Shown: positions 49,395 to 63,412 of the stretch, in pieces
How the letters are laid out: every line of letters starts with the position of its first letter
Numbering within the stretch: position 1 is the first letter of the stretch
From: Ptychodera flava
Taxonomy: Eukaryota > Hemichordata > Enteropneusta > Ptychoderidae
NCBI RefSeq assembly: GCF_041260155.1
Contig: NC_091942.1
Coordinates: 10,926,001 to 10,990,000, forward strand
Direction of reading: 5' to 3'
Length of the DNA stretch: 64,000 bases
Translations under genes and position numbers: made by a program
The notes under the pieces: generated by a model
Seen by the model: only the letters and a program-made list of their open reading frames with translations
What the model was told of the DNA's origin: nothing
The model's database searches: none

Positions 49395-49960
49395 ACTTGT
49401 TCACAAAGTTTTACATACCAGGTTCAGCTAACTGTATAGTCATTAGATCAAGATCTAGACAATCCCACTATGGATTGGCTTTTCTCGACAGCAGTTGCTG
49501 ACAGGCCAAGCAAACGCGTTCAACCCACGATCTAAGCAACAGCCTACCACTGACGCGCAGTCTGCTGAAGTTTATTCATTCGAGTTATTCTGTTTTGATA
49601 TTTATATGCCCACAGACTTGTAACAAGTGTAGTAAAGATCGATAAAACCAGTAAAGAGTAGCTTGGCCATTGGGAGACTCCTAACGCACTCTATAATAAG
49701 ATAAAAACGTATCGTACTAACTTTGACTGGTAGTGTTGCTTCGTAATGGAGGTACATTGTACATGTAATATTTGTTCACTTCGCCTGTAAGGCAACCAGT
49801 CTGATGAAAACTAGTGTGATGAAATGTGTAACCGTACAGTGACTTTGCTTGCTAGATTAGAAAGGGTTTATAAAACCAATTATTAATAGTTGTGCCCTGG
49901 AGCTGCATAAACCCTATGTTATGTCAAATTTACGCTGCGTTAACTGCGTTGTTCCCCACT
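49395..49960. other. Unit 3 tail: empty sites for the palindromic MITE and the Gypsy fossil
   Basis: No gene. GACTTGTTCACAAAGTTTTA near 49395 is the pre-insertion form of the 144-bp palindrome site. CCACGATCTAAGCAACAGCC near 49526 runs on into about 240 bp of host sequence that the Gypsy insertion replaced in units 1 and 2. Homology rejoins those units at ATATTTGTTCACTTC near 49770. Confidence 0.7.
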
Positions 49961-49968
49961 TGATTGCG

Positions 49969-50165
<197 letters not shown>

Positions 50166-50166
<1 letters not shown>

Positions 50167-50327
50167 ATATAATCCCATGGTATTTTTCTCTGTTTGACGT
50201 CATCGTATACGAGTGTTTTTCGCGGAGCCGTACAACTTCGAGCCGAAGGCGAGAAGTTGTGCAGCTCCGCGAAAAACACGAGTATACGATGACGTCAAAC
50301 AGAGAAAAATTCCATAGGATTATATAT
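50166..50327. repeat. Hairpin H1 next to a TTATCACATG end
   Basis: Near-perfect palindrome: ATAATCCCATGGTATTTTTC to a core CGAGCCGAAGGCGAG and back. The arms contain TGACGTCATCGTATAC, a CRE-like TGACGTCA. The core matches CGAGTCGAAGACGAG of the hairpin at 25825. Confidence 0.85.
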
Positions 50328-51804
50328 TTATCACATGAACAGTCTTCTTATTTTTCTTTGATGTGGATGGATCAAAATTATTGTAACAAATTGCATGATT
50401 TTTATCGCGATTTTGTGTTTTATTTACGCGGATTACTTACATTTAATGAGTAAAGCGGTCCGTCACCCAGGAGATGTGCAAATGTTTACAGGTATACTTT
50501 CATTCATTTATCACATGAACTGGCCCGAATTCCCACCTGTGTGACGTAGAACAGGACGGATAAGAAATCCGAATTACCCCTGTTGTACGTCATCAACCGG
50601 AACTTTTTTCTTTTGCATGGTACCGTTCATACATGCGGGTCGCGACGTGAACATAGACCGATTTGTCGTGATCGATGCCGTACTCTCATGACATTTTTAC
50701 AAAAAAGGTGACCCGATAAATCCACACATAGAAACATAGAAGGCATGTCCAGTGAAATTTTGAGTCGCTAAAACTATAGCTGTTCCCGAGAATCGAATGG
50801 GGATACCGCCGATCCAGTCGAGTCGCCTCGTAAGGCTCAATGTGGACGTCGTACCTGGCGATCCCGGTCGGCGATAAACCTGAAATCTACACCTCAACGG
50901 AAGTTGAACTGAATAAATGAGTACAGTATAATCTTCGGGAAAGCGACATACAGGCACAAGCAAAAAGTCATTCGACTAACAACGATAAATTTCCTTCGTC
51001 ATACAAAAAATTCCGTAAATTCTTGCTCGGGATCAAACCGGTAGCGCGGCGGCGTAAGGCTGTAGCGCTAGCGAGAAGACATCAGTATGCATTGCAGCGC
51101 TGCGCTGTGGAATCCAATGTACTTCGAAAGTTGACTCAGCAACACTCAAAACAGAGTTTCCGTCAAGTAAAATTAGGATGTATCTACGGGTGAGATATAT
51201 GTCACTGCAAACATCCGAAAACATTGACGACCGAGATCGGAATTAACGAGTTGACACCTGCATAGCAGAGACCGGTGACGGCAGCGTTGTGGGATCGTGA
51301 ATGAGGTATACTCTGTGTGTCATCGAACGGAATCTTTCGCGCTCGCCACGGTCGTAAACTTGTGTGATGTTTTGAAAAGCCACGGAATCTCTGAGAATGA
51401 GAATACTGTTTCGATCGTGTCGTTGCATTTACTTCATAAATCTATTTGTAAATATTCTGAATAACTCTGAATACTATGGCTATCCGTCGCTAGCACGATG
51501 AAAGTTATGTCCACCGTACCGATGGCCGACTTGCCTTGGCATCGGTACAGCGCGAGACAATGATTGACAGGTTCACGTGACAGAATCCGTATGTCTGGTT
51601 GGTGGAGATACCATTTCATGTAGTTAATTTCAGCTTGATGGGATTTATGAATGAAAGTATCTCCTGGGTGACGGGCCGCTTTACTCTTTAAATGAAAGTA
51701 ATCCGCGTAAGTAAAACAAATCGCGACGAAATTCATGCAATTTGTTACGATAATTTTGATCCATTCACGTCAAAAAAAAAATAAGAAGACTGTTCATGTG
51801 ATAA

Positions 51805-51969
51805 ATATATAATCCCATGGTATTTTTCTCTGTTTGACGTCATCGTATACTCGTGCTTTTCGCGGAGCCGCACAACTTCTCGCCTTCGGCTCGAAGTTGT
51901 ACGGCTCCGCGAAAATCACTCGTATACGATGACGTCAAACAGAGAAAAATACCATGGGATTATATATAT
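51805..51969. repeat. Hairpin H2, inverted partner of H1
   Basis: Same palindrome as H1 with the core reversed (CTCGCCTTCGGCTCG), so H1 and H2 are an inverted pair flanking the b-A-b element. Confidence 0.85.
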
Positions 51970-53131
51970 AAATCCATTAAGCTAACAAATTTATACATGG
52001 AATGGTACCTCCACCAATCAGACATACGGATTCGGTCACGTGCGCGTGTCAATCATTGTCTCGCGCTGGAGCGATGCCAAGGCAAGTCTGCCATCGGCGG
52101 ACATAGTTTTCACCGCGCTGGCGACGGATAACACTAGTATTTTGAGTTATTTAGAATATTTACAATTATATTTATAAAGCGAATGCAACGGCACGATCGA
52201 AACAGTAGTGATCATTCTTAGAGATGCTGTGGCTTTTAAAATATCACAAGTTTACGGCCTTGGCGAGCCCGAAAGTTTCAGATCGATGACACAGTACACA
52301 CACAGTGTACGCTTGTAGTTGTACAGTGGGCACTGCGCGTCACCGGTCTCCGCCGCTGGCCATCTCAGTCGTCAATGTTTTCGTCATACGGACTTTGATA
52401 TTTGCTGTGACACATATATCCCCCGTAGGTACTTCCCAATTTTGTTACTTGACGGGAACTCTGTTCTGTTGTGAGTGTTGTCCGAGACAACTTTCGAAAT
52501 GCATCGGATTCTACAGCGCTGCACTGCAGAGTTTACGCTACAGGTCGACAGCTCAGGTTTGATTACGATCGAGAAACAACGGAATAATTTGTGTGATGAA
52601 GGAAATTTATCGTTGTTCGTCGATATTTGTACCTTCTATGTCGCTTTCCCGAAGTTTATACGGAATTCATTTATTAAGTTGAACTTTCGTTGAGGTGTGT
52701 CTTTCGAGTTTATCGCCAACCGGGATCGCCAGGTACGACGTCGCTTGGCGATCGCCAGGTATAGTAAGACGCGACGACGTCCACGTCCACATTGAGCCTT
52801 GCGACTGGAGCCGTGACGTTACTGAGCCAAACGATCGACGGTATCCTCATTCGATTCTTTGGGATAGCTAAAGCTTTAGCGACTCGAAATTTCGTTGGGC
52901 ATGCCTTCTATGTTTCCGTATCTGGATTTGTCGGGTCACCTTTTTGTCAAAATGCCATGAGAGCACGGTATCGATCACGACAAATCCGTCTGTGTCGCGA
53001 CGTGCACGTACGAACGGTACCATTGCAGGAAAAAAGTTCCGGTTGATGACGTACAACAGCAGTAATATGGATTTCTTATCCGTGCTGGTGTACGTCACAC
53101 AGGTGGAGATACGGGCCAGTTCATGTGATAA

Positions 53132-53190
<59 letters not shown>
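53132..53190. repeat. (TA)n(TG)n microsatellite
   Basis: Follows directly on the CATGTGATAA end of block A. TACAAGTTGAGAGAAACAAA then resumes the junction text seen at 25730 and 39545. Confidence 0.95.
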
Positions 53191-53192
<2 letters not shown>

Positions 53193-53299
53193 CAAGTTGA
53201 GAGAAACAAACTTTGATGTTTTCACTTTTAATTCTAAAAAATCAACACTTGCCTGGTGAAGTATTTCATTTAGAAAAATAATAGATTTTTTTTAGTATT

Positions 53300-53642
53300 T
53301 TTGTTCTGTATGTATCTGGTCCCATAGTCTGTTCCATTAATCCATTATCACAAACATAGTCTGGATTAAACTTGAATTGTTACGTATCTAACTTTACGAT
53401 CTCTGTGTTGGGGTAACGGTTTGGTATCGTAATGCTTTTAGTAACTGAAGCTGGCACACAATGCACCAAGTTATCGGGTGTAAGATCCACTTTAGATATT
53501 TTTAAACAGCAACGGTACGAACTCAATTTCTCTATCACCAACTCTTACCGCTGCTCCACTCTTTGTCTAGAAAGTGTAAATATTTTCCAAATCTATTGAA
53601 TGATTGACAGCATACAGTTTTGATTCAACACACATAATACAG
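53300..53642 (+). promoter_or_regulatory. Conserved upstream module of SULT gene 4
   Basis: Diverged counterpart of 26322-26660, with the candidate donor AATACAG|GTAACG kept. Confidence 0.3.
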
Positions 53643-56600
53643 GTAACGTTGGAAAATATTAAAGGACAGGAAATATTGCCAAAACAAGATGAGATGATCT
53701 TTCAACTGGAAGCGTTTGTCAATAATGTCAACCTCCGGTCATTTCTAACACAGGCAGGGCAATCTACTATCTATGTATCAGGTAACTTTAGGGAACCGTC
53801 TAAAATAGAGATTTTGACGACCACCACCCCATTTAGAAAAGTTAAATATCAAGACATGTAATTGTAAAATTTACAAACAATACAGTAATGGTAAAGACCT
53901 TTCATATCCTGGTGTGTCCTGCTAGATTGTTATCGGTTATCTCATAACGGTTGAAAAAGGAAACAAACAAAATAATATTCAAAGTTACAACAAAATGTAG
54001 ACATGAAAGCTCAGGCTACAACCAGTATCAAACCATACAGTATTGTTTACTTTGGATGGGTATCATGACAGGGTTTTCACTAAGATATCTGACAGGGCAG
54101 AATTTGAAAGTACAGAGGGCTGAGAACACCGGGGAGGCTGAGGGAGAAAGTGTCAGAGGAGGTTGTACACTCTCTTGCGTGGAAAAAATTGAGAAATTGA
54201 TCCGTGCAATGGTGCAGTCTGGTGCAATATGAGAGGTGTTTTCAATTTATATTTTTACTACGTAAAACTGTTAGAACACACCAAGGGGGAGAGCGCGATA
54301 GGATTGTCTCCCCTGTCTCATCGAAAATTTTTAGAAATTAATGTGTGAAATTGTGCAATCTGAGAGGTGTTTCAAGTCATTTTGCACAAAAAATTGAGTA
54401 AACCCCTTCTTTCTCTCCACATTTTCAGCAACCCCCTTGTAACTTTTTTTGAGTGACCTTCCTCACATTCCCCCGATCCTCCTGGGCGTAAATCATGACG
54501 GCTCCCTAAGCATACGTCAAAACCATGGATGTAAATTTGTTTACATCCATAAGTTCATTACTATTAAACATCCGAAATCACCGGGGCGGGGAGGGGAAGG
54601 GGTTACACACTGTTTTCTGTGGTACATTTTACCCATAAAGACGAAAATGACATGATAAATGTGGCATTTTCAGACTAGTATTCAGCTTGTTGATAAAGTG
54701 CATGTATGGCCATGTTGATAATAAGTACTTTGATAAATTTTTGACTTTGATTGAATTTGATTTGTTAACACTAAGAATGATAAACTGTGCTATGCGGTGA
54801 AGTCCTATGGTGGACGCAAAACAAAAGAATGATTATTCAATTACTTCGGGCAAATGTCTTAAAGGCATATCGACATTCTAATCTCCCCTCTTGCTCGTCT
54901 TTGTTTACTTTCAGAGGGTAGTCTGCTTTCAAGAAAGTTGATGCAAGTGGAACGATGGGTTTTAGACCTCCATCAGAAAAATTTGTCAACTTTGAAGTTC
55001 GTCCAGATGACGTATACCTTATCACATTCCCCAAGTCTGGTAAGAGATTGGTTTTCCGGGCTTTTTACTTTACGATCAATTGATGCCACGCTTGAGTATA
55101 AGGTCGTTGGGGTGAATCCATTGTACTGTATTCCCTTTTCAGAAATCAGTCAGCTATAATAGCAGTTACCTTTTTCCTCTTTCTTGTTGTTGAAAGATAT
55201 TTACATTACCGAAGTTATAGCCTCCAAAATTATTTTACACGCCCCTAAAATATCTTATCGTTTGCCCGAAAACAAGCTGCTCATATTTTTCATTTCAACC
55301 ACACAAAATCTTTACATGGACATTTTGAAGTAATCGTCGCCTGCCAATCCCAAAATCAAAAGACAATCCTCAAAAAGTGTAAAGCTCGATTTTCCTTTTT
55401 GGTCACTTACTCTGTTCATGTATAACCACGTTTTTTGTTGGAAAAAAATAATGAATCAATATGTAATCCAGGCGTGACTTCCTGAGCGATGTGTTTATAC
55501 TTAGTGCTGACTTATTCTCATTGACAACAAATTCAATTCGACAGGAACCACATGGATGAAGGAGATTCTCTCCCTTATTCGAAATGGTGGTGATGTTGAC
55601 GCTTTGAAGGGGACATCCATAGATGTGTCTATCCCTCAGCTGGAGTTCGTAGTCACCGACTTCCCCGGGAAAGATAAAGTCTCCGAGATGCTGGATATAA
55701 CCCCTGATATCAGTTTGACAAGCATGGAATCACCGAGATTGCTTTGCACGCATCTCGACTACACATCACTACCGACGCAACTCCAGGGCAATGAGAAAGC
55801 CAAGGTGCCATTAGAAGTGTTTTATCTTTGCATGTTACATTCTGAAGTGATATTTGAGAATATAACGACTGTGAGATCATTCAAAGTCGTTCTTTTGAAG
55901 CTATCGATAGTCAACTTTTAAAGATGCGGTTTTTTTCTCGTCAGAAGATCAAGTAGGTGGAGTAGGCTCTGTAATCCTGGGGTAGCGGACTCTTGAAACA
56001 TATTAATTGCGCCAAAGGTCAGATGAATCGCACCGACTCCACCATCCCCACCCCGACACGTTGGTCAGACTTACCTGGCAGGGAATTAACTATGGCTAGC
56101 CAACAATATTCGTGTGTCACACATTTTCATGTGTCATACATTTCAGTCTATTATACGTCTTTTTAGCCAAGTTCTGTCAATACGTGAAATTGTAAAGTAT
56201 GTATACTTGGATAGACCGACATTTCTCAGCGCAAGTACACGGAATTGACGACTTATTATCAGTTGTGATGAATTTCTTCCTTCCAACTCATCGTCTGCAG
56301 TATCTTTTTACTTTACAGATAATCTACCTTGCTCGAAACCCCAAAGATGTGGCGGTGTCTAATTATTACTTCGAAAAGCTTCTCGCCCAAAAGAAAATAA
56401 TAAAATCCGGGAAGGCCTACGAATGTTTCAGTGATTATGTTGTAGACTTTTTCAATGATTTAGAACATTCATTCGGAGCATGTATGTAGAATCAACACCC
56501 GCTCATTTATTTTGAGTTTCGCTTATTTAATTTTTGCTGAGTCATCACACTCAAAGTTCGATTTAGAATAAAAATACATTGCAGCACGGATACTCCTACA

Positions 56601-57214
56601 AATAAGTCAAGAAAATATACCGTTAAAGCGTTATTTACATTATTTTTCTTTTTTTATCAAACTTCAACGTTAAATGACTCCGCAAAAAGTAAATTAGCGA
56701 AACCAAAACTACATGAGCGGGTTTTAATCACTTCCAATTACTTGATAATCCCAAAGTGGCGTGAGCTTGCAGGACTTTTTTGTCAATTCTAGAATCGCCT
56801 CAATTAGACCGCGTAGTTGCCTGGCGCTCGTTGCGACACATTCCGTTCCCGGTTCATCTCTAATCATAATTTTCGATGTCGTAATTCGCAATTTAGGCAT
56901 CCCTCGTTATGAGGCTGTCCACAGTTGAAAATGGAACTACAGAATATAAGAAAAAGCTATAAACGGCCAATTACCACCAAGGTACCATCTACAGAACCAA
57001 GTTACAAATGGCTCCGAAAATAAAAGATGATGTCAAGAATTGTCAACTCTCAGAGAGTTCACCAACTCCGATGAAATACGATCAATATTGACATTCTGAT
57101 TGATATTACCCGTCATATTGTCATATTGAAACTAATCATTTTGTCATCTCACGGAGCAAAAGAGTAAATAATTCATGTTTCCTGAGAAAAATTAGTATGA
57201 GAGTGCTATTAACC

Positions 57215-57350
57215 TCATTTATTTATTTATTTGTTTGCTTGTTTTTTTGTTTACTATTATTCATTCACATTTATACTTGCTTGCTACCTCAGTCAAATGG
57301 ACTGATTTCCAGGGGAAGACCAGTGTAAAATGAAATAAATAAAACTCAAA
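57215..57350 (-). repeat. Short retroposed tail in intron 3 of gene 4
   Basis: Counterpart of 17100-17225, with little (TTTA) expansion. Confidence 0.4.
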
Positions 57351-57847
57351 ATACATTAAATAGAATAAAGAGCAAAATACAAAACATGATTGAAAAATGA
57401 AAGTCGCGAGGCAAACAAAAGGTGAGACATAGACAATAACACTGCAAAAATCCAAAACAAAAAATAAAGCTGCTCGATTTCTGTTTCTTACCAGACATCG
57501 GAATGCATTGGCACGACCATGTACCGGAGTTTTGGAGAAGACGCCATGACGAGAATGTACTTTTTCTGAAATATGAAGATATGCACAAGGTAAAGTTCAT
57601 GCCTTTATGTGTCGTACATTTTATGCTTCGGTGTTACTCTTGAATCACCATTTGACTAAATGAAGCATTGTTATTGTAATGATCTCTCATCAAATATACA
57701 ACGTTCTACAATCAATTGCAGTTCAAGTTCTTTTGCCACTCAGAAGAAAGAAAAAAAAATTCCCACCTTCATTTTCTTTATTTGCTATATGTGGTTCAAA
57801 TGTAACGTGCTCTATCATAAGCTGAAATTGTCGTTTGTAAAAGTAGA

Positions 57848-58107
57848 ATGCCCCTCGGCCTAAGGGACGTATATTCTGACCCACAAACTTACAGAATATT
57901 TTTTTTGGTCTATCACGTGTTAGGGCTCATTTAGAAGCTCTTGAAGTAAGTTATAGTTTCACAGCGTTGCAATTATCAAGATAAGAAAAATCCCCCATAG
58001 ATTTAATGCAGGGATGGCGGCCATTTTGAATTTCAAGTGTTGGTAAATATTAGGTAATTTGTTTCTCTGTGCCATATTTTGCAGGGTGACCCCAGCGAAA
58101 CGATAAC
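57848..58107. repeat. GGTGACCCC dispersed repeat in intron 4 of gene 4
   Basis: Same word order as 17749-18022. Confidence 0.6.
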
Positions 58108-59389
58108 TAAATCTTTTGATAATTAACTCATCATATGACCCGATTCATGTGTCGATCAGGTAACTAAATAAAAAGCAAAGCAATTTCTAGGGCCCTTTTG
58201 AAATATTTTGGGATACTTGAATCATGTGTAAACACCAATGTTTCTACGGGACATACGTTCTACAATTAGTGCCATCGCTACATTCTTGGACGTGGTTCTG
58301 GAGGAGAAATCGCTGGACACAATCGTTGCAAACACCAGTTTTGAGGCTTCGAAAAAGAATCCTAGAACGCTGCGGGCAAAGTATTGCAAAACTCGCCTCG
58401 GAGCGGTCACCATTTGTGAGAAAAGGTATTTACATGGTTATCTGAAGAAAGGGTAAAATCTTTCACAATTGAAGACGGGCTTTGAAATCTTTATTTAATC
58501 ACGTGGGGTTTTGTGCGAGTGAATTTTGGGGTCAGCAGGTCAAGATAAAGCCGATGGGCCAAAATGTGGACAATGTCAGTTCGGAGAGGTCTTTTCGGTC
58601 TGGACGTGTTTTCTATTAAACCCTGTACTGATTTCCTCAATCCGTAATAATGCCATAGATACTTCTGACAATACATTGATCTTAGCGAGCGTTACTCTCA
58701 CGTACGCAGTCGAAGTGGTTACATCCGGCCTAATGTCGATCCATCTTTTCTTTTAGACTGAAAGATTTTGTTATGCATTGGTCTCCTCCATCTTGGGGAT
58801 GGAGTTGGCGAAGACGCATACACGATTGATTCTTTCAGTATCTCTTGTCTGTTTGCTTTCTTCGTTTAGAGCCGAACTTTGTAAGTTTGAGCAGAAACAC
58901 TTTATATCAGTGCGCCTGACGTCTGACATTCAATCTGAGAAAAGTCCCACAGAGAAAAATACGATACCAACATATGTTACTGATAGTACCCTTTTAGAAT
59001 TTAACCTTCTCTGAAGATATGCTAATATTAAAGGGAGAACGACTGCAGCAGTCAGAAAAAAGGCTGAAATATAACTGTTTCATTTCTTGGATTTTACTAA
59101 ATTACCCCGATAAAAACGTCTGAAAATTTGAATTGTATTTATAACCACAACTTACTGAATCGTCCAGGATATAGTTGGCACACTTCCTGTATCTTTTTTT
59201 TTATTTTGGAGGGATATAGTTTGAGACAGGTCCATATTTTCCCTGAAATGACAAATTCCAACATTTTTGATTTCAGGCAAGGTCGGCGGCTGGAAAGAAT
59301 ACTTCACAGTTGCAGACAACGAGATGTTTGATGCAAAATACCAGGAATGGATGAAAGACAGCGAACTTGAATTTGACTTTGAACTTTGA

Positions 59390-62300
59390 TGGAATGGGTA
59401 GTATTCTGCTCGTTGCTTCAGCCAGTCAAACAAAACGCACAACCTGTCTATAATATTGAACAGGTTCATACGGAACACTGAAAACTCCAAAACAATGCTA
59501 AGCCGCTTTTTGTTGATTTTGAAACCTTAGTACAAATAGTTCCCATGCATGGAAAACCTAACCAGCGACTGCAATGTCATGTTGATCAATATGATGTCAT
59601 TTTTCTATAGGAAAGTAAAACTGCATTGAAATACATTTGTTCCTTCAAATTACGGGTGTATGTCCTCTAAGTGAGAACACTTTCAAAAAAATGTAAAACA
59701 GAAATTATCTTCCAGTGATTCTCAGAATCTGTGAACGTTATTTTAGAGGCGCGACTTTTTACTGTACTCGGCAGAAAGGGAGGTCAAGTAACATGTAAAG
59801 CAGTACACAAAAAGTGGTTCGAAATACGAAGAAGATCCGTCACTCGAGGGGAGGAGAGCGGGAACGTAGATGGCGCCATCAAGCGACGGTCCTTTCAGTC
59901 TTGACGAGGAAGTACTCGTTAGTGTTTCTTTTAGTTGCACCGTAATTTACCAAGGTTGATAAACATCGTATTCTTGCACTTTAAAATTACGATTAAGTGA
60001 AATAATAGGCACTAAAGTGTCAAAACAATAAATATGGATAGAAAGTTACATACTTAAAACATTAGGGTTCTTAGTCATATACAAAATAACAAATGCCAAG
60101 TAGGCCTAAGCTTACATCAAGTCTCCTGGGTTAACCAGAGCCGATCGAACTTAGTTAGTCCATTTTGCGAAATAAAATTGATAATTTAAAATATGGACTT
60201 CGTCATAAGCAGCCATTTTAGTCACATATTATGTAGGGATGAAATCCTCTACTAAGGTGAATAATTACAATATATCCTTAACATCACTCCCCTCCTTCCC
60301 AAATTCATAAAAATATGTCCGAGAACCGCGCATAAACGAAATATTACCCTCGTAGAGCCACGTATAATTATTTTATGAAATTCATTACATTTCGAGAGGA
60401 TGTAAAAACTTTATAAACAGAGCTATTTCTTTTCAAATTTTCTTGTCTGTAATTACGTATGAAGATTGCTCTAATGAGAGCTCTCCTAAATAGTGGCTTA
60501 GCATAAGTTTCATATTTCCATGAAAGTTAGCATTCAAAGTCATATATAATTAAACTTTGCAGAAATACACAATATTGTCAGAGTATTTGAAATCAGTAAC
60601 TCTTCCAGAATAATTGTTTAAGACTTAACAGTGTCATTATAAAGAAATATTGTTCAATCTTCATGGGAAACAAGTTGTCTGCGTCCACTTAAAACAACAC
60701 AAAGAAGGCGGACATTTTGAATTACAAATATCGATAAATGTTAGGCAATTTGTTTTTCTAGTATCAGAAATTACGGTAACCCCGAGGTTTAATCTTGATT
60801 TGGCAAGAGAATGGTCGAAATTTTCCGAATGGAATGTTTGAAAAAATGTTTAGTCTTTCAGTTTCGAGGCGCAGCGGCGATACATTCAACATTGAGGTAG
60901 TTGGAAAGGGTAGAGCGACAGATAAAATTTGATAAAATAACGAAGTTTTGCATTTTAAATTAATACAAACCAAATTCATGAAAAAGTCACTAAAAAGTAA
61001 GAATACATTAGAACTGCACAGAAATATGTCAAGAAATACGTTGTTTTCGCTTTTGCCTTGGAATCTGAGTGTACACTTTGTCAGCCACTAAATAGCCCAC
61101 TATATCAAGAACCAATCGGTCCACTGGCTTGGATAAGTCTAACCGTTACATGTAACGTACATGGCTCTTTCTAAACCTCGGATCATTCAAGAGGTCTTAC
61201 AAGCCCTTGAGCTCCATGACTCAAGTGAAGAATCGTGCTCGAGGTCAGAGTGGCGAGCATTCATCGAATAGGAGGCCAAACATCGCGGAAGAAGACGTTC
61301 CGATGACACTTTATTCAGACTGACTGAGCTCACGTGATAGGATAAAATAGCGGCTGAGGGAATTTGGTCGCAAGGAGCCGGGATCTGGTAATCTATTCAG
61401 TATTAGTTTCCCTTTTTTCCGACCATACTATAGGAAAGTTTGGACGAGGTAGGAAGGACCCTGTAGATCTGTATAGCAACATCGTTGGTCGAGGGGTGAA
61501 AGTGTTCCACTCTTACACAGTGAGTTAATGGATTCAGACTTGATGCATAAGTAAGAAGGTCAGATTTCAGATGATCATGAGCAGGACAAGATTTACAACG
61601 TTTTTCAAACCAGGTTCAACAAATTGTATAGTCATTATATCAAGATCTAGACAAGCCCCCCCCCCCCTGTCGATTGGCTTTTTTCGGCAGCTTTCAGGCC
61701 AAACAAAAGCGTTCACCCCGTGTATCTATTAGGCAAAAGCCCACCATTAACGCGACAATCTGCTGAAGTTTATTCCTTCGAGTTATTCTGTTTTGATATT
61801 TATATGCCAACAGACTTGTAGCAAGTCTAATCAAGGTCGGTAAACCAGTAAAGAGTAGCTTGGCCATTCGGAGAAAAAGCACAGATTAAAACGTACATGA
61901 TGGTACTGACTTTGAGTGGTAGTGTTGCATCATGTAGCATGGAGGTACATGTCAAAGCGATCTTCTTGAAACCGGAATATTTGTTCACTTCGCCTGTTGG
62001 GATCAACTATAAGTTTTCGACTTTGTAATGAAAACATGTGACCGTACAGTGACTTTTCTCGCTAGATTGGAAAGGGTCTATAAAACTAGTTATTATTATC
62101 TGTACCCTGGAGCTGCATATACCGTATAGTAAGGGTCATGTCGAATCTAGGCTGCGTTAACTTGTTGCACTAAGCTCTGTCGTTGCATCCAGCTTTTGTA
62201 TTTGCTGCAATTATGATATGGTCAAAATATAGGTCATTTGGCACTTCTGTCGAAAAAAGCGGAAAACGATTCCTTATATAAATCATCCATAAAACTTTTC

Positions 62301-62760
62301 TACTTTTAACTCTTTAATGAAAAGTAACTTGAATTTTCCAATATAGCCTGTTTTAGCCACAATGGACACAATACATGCGGCGATAATAAATCTTCGGCCG
62401 ATTGTGTGACGTGATATCATCTCGGCAGCACGTGTATTGTCTTTTGCAGGAACACAGACCCGCAGAAGGGAAAGTTGGGCAAACGTTGAGTTGAACCACA
62501 TATGATCAACCATAGTTCCCGTCTTATCCCTTGGTGTTTTTACATAAACCCATAACATGTTACAGTAACTCAGGAACTGTAACGGCATTATTAACAGTTA
62601 CGGACTAAGTAACATTTGACGATAAGAAAACTGAAATGAAATGTCTTAGAATATGAGTACATGGGGTACGCGATTTGCTATAACAACAACAGAGTCCTTT
62701 TAATAATGGTTAACTTTTCTGGGCAACTATTCCTCACATCCCTGTACATATTATATCATT
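59390..62760. other. 3' flank of unit 4 and spacer to gene 5, no gene seen
   Basis: Follows the unit 1-3 flanks with more substitutions and indels. It keeps about 70 bp near 59825-59905 (CACTCGAGGGGAGGAGAGCG) that the other units lack. A candidate AATAAA of gene 4 is at 60171 and the GGTGACCCC repeat is at 60650-60880. Both the palindromic MITE site (about 61590) and the Gypsy site are empty. Homology to the unit ends fades after about 62160. 62160-62760 is unlike the upstream region of the other units. Confidence 0.6.
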
Positions 62761-62767
62761 TCCAGCC

Positions 62768-62852
62768 ATGTCCTTAAAACCAGACTTAGAATTGATGGCT
62801 AACTTTGAAGTCCGTTCGGATGACGTATACCTGCTCTCCTATCCGAAGTCCG
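62768..62852 (+). CDS. Sulfotransferase gene 5, first coding exon only
   Basis: ATG at 62768 opens MSLKPDLELMANFEVRSDDV then YLLSYPKSG and stops at a GTAAGT donor after 85 nt, the same length and phase as exon 1 of the other genes. YPKSG is the start of the PAPS-binding loop. About half the residues differ from genes 1-4, so this is an older paralogue at the edge of the recent array. No TTW-type exon 2 is found before the window ends at 64000, so the rest lies downstream. Confidence 0.8.
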
Positions 62853-63412
62853 GTAAGTGATCAATCGTCGTCCGATACGTCCCTCACACTGAGCTAACTG
62901 GACGCACAAACCAGAAAGGGGCAGGGATACTCTCTCAGAAATGTGGTACAGGCATGTGCCACTCGAAAAAGTAACCTTTTCACGAAAAACCCTAAAGATG
63001 GGTAGACATTTCATCTGAAAAACCCTAAGCATAGTATATGCAACAGAATAAATGTGAAATTTCTCCAAATTTGTCAGGCAAATCCCTGACAGTGAGTCAT
63101 ATTTTTGGAATATACATGGATAAATGTTTTCAACTTGGGCGGGACCAACTCCATCATGAAAACATTCAGAGTAACTCAACTCTATCCCGGGCATACCATG
63201 GACTCAAGAAAAGCCTTCAATATTAAATCATTTCTGACATATTACATTAACTGACACGGGAGTGGCACAATGGCTCTTTCAAGAAATTCTTAAATTGATT
63301 CAAAACGTTCAGAATGTCGTTCGTTAGCGGTTATATTGGTCATAACTTTATGCAAATGTAATGATGTTACTCAGAAGACGACCTAGGACTATCTCCCTTT
63401 ATTCACAGAACG

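Larger units (their letters stand above)
54915..59389 (+). pseudogene. Sulfotransferase gene 4 of the array, probably inactivated in exon 5
   Basis: Exons by comparison: 54955-55039, 55545-55804, 56319-56481, 57495-57589, 58250-58425 and 59277-59389. Exons 1-4 and 6 are open with normal splice sites and the SULT motifs (TFPKSGTTW, CTHLD, ARNPKDVAVS, FLKYEDM, GKVGGWKEYFTVADNE). Exon 5 is damaged twice: the acceptor CTATAG|GAC of gene 1 reads CTACGG|GAC, so AG is gone, and 14 bases of the GVDPETQ region are missing near 58404, shifting the frame into the RKG motif. The next AG (58269) would not restore frame. Skipping exon 5 would shift the frame and remove RKG. Exon 3 resembles gene 1 more than genes 2 and 3. 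A polymorphic or misassembled allele is possible. Confidence 0.8.

Noticed and set aside
50697-52131. Frames with similar peptides in the two A blocks (GHAFYVS..GF.GSPF; WYLHQ.DIRI)
   Set aside because: The similarity follows from the inverted repeat. Frames shift between the arms and no family is recognised, so they are not called as genes.
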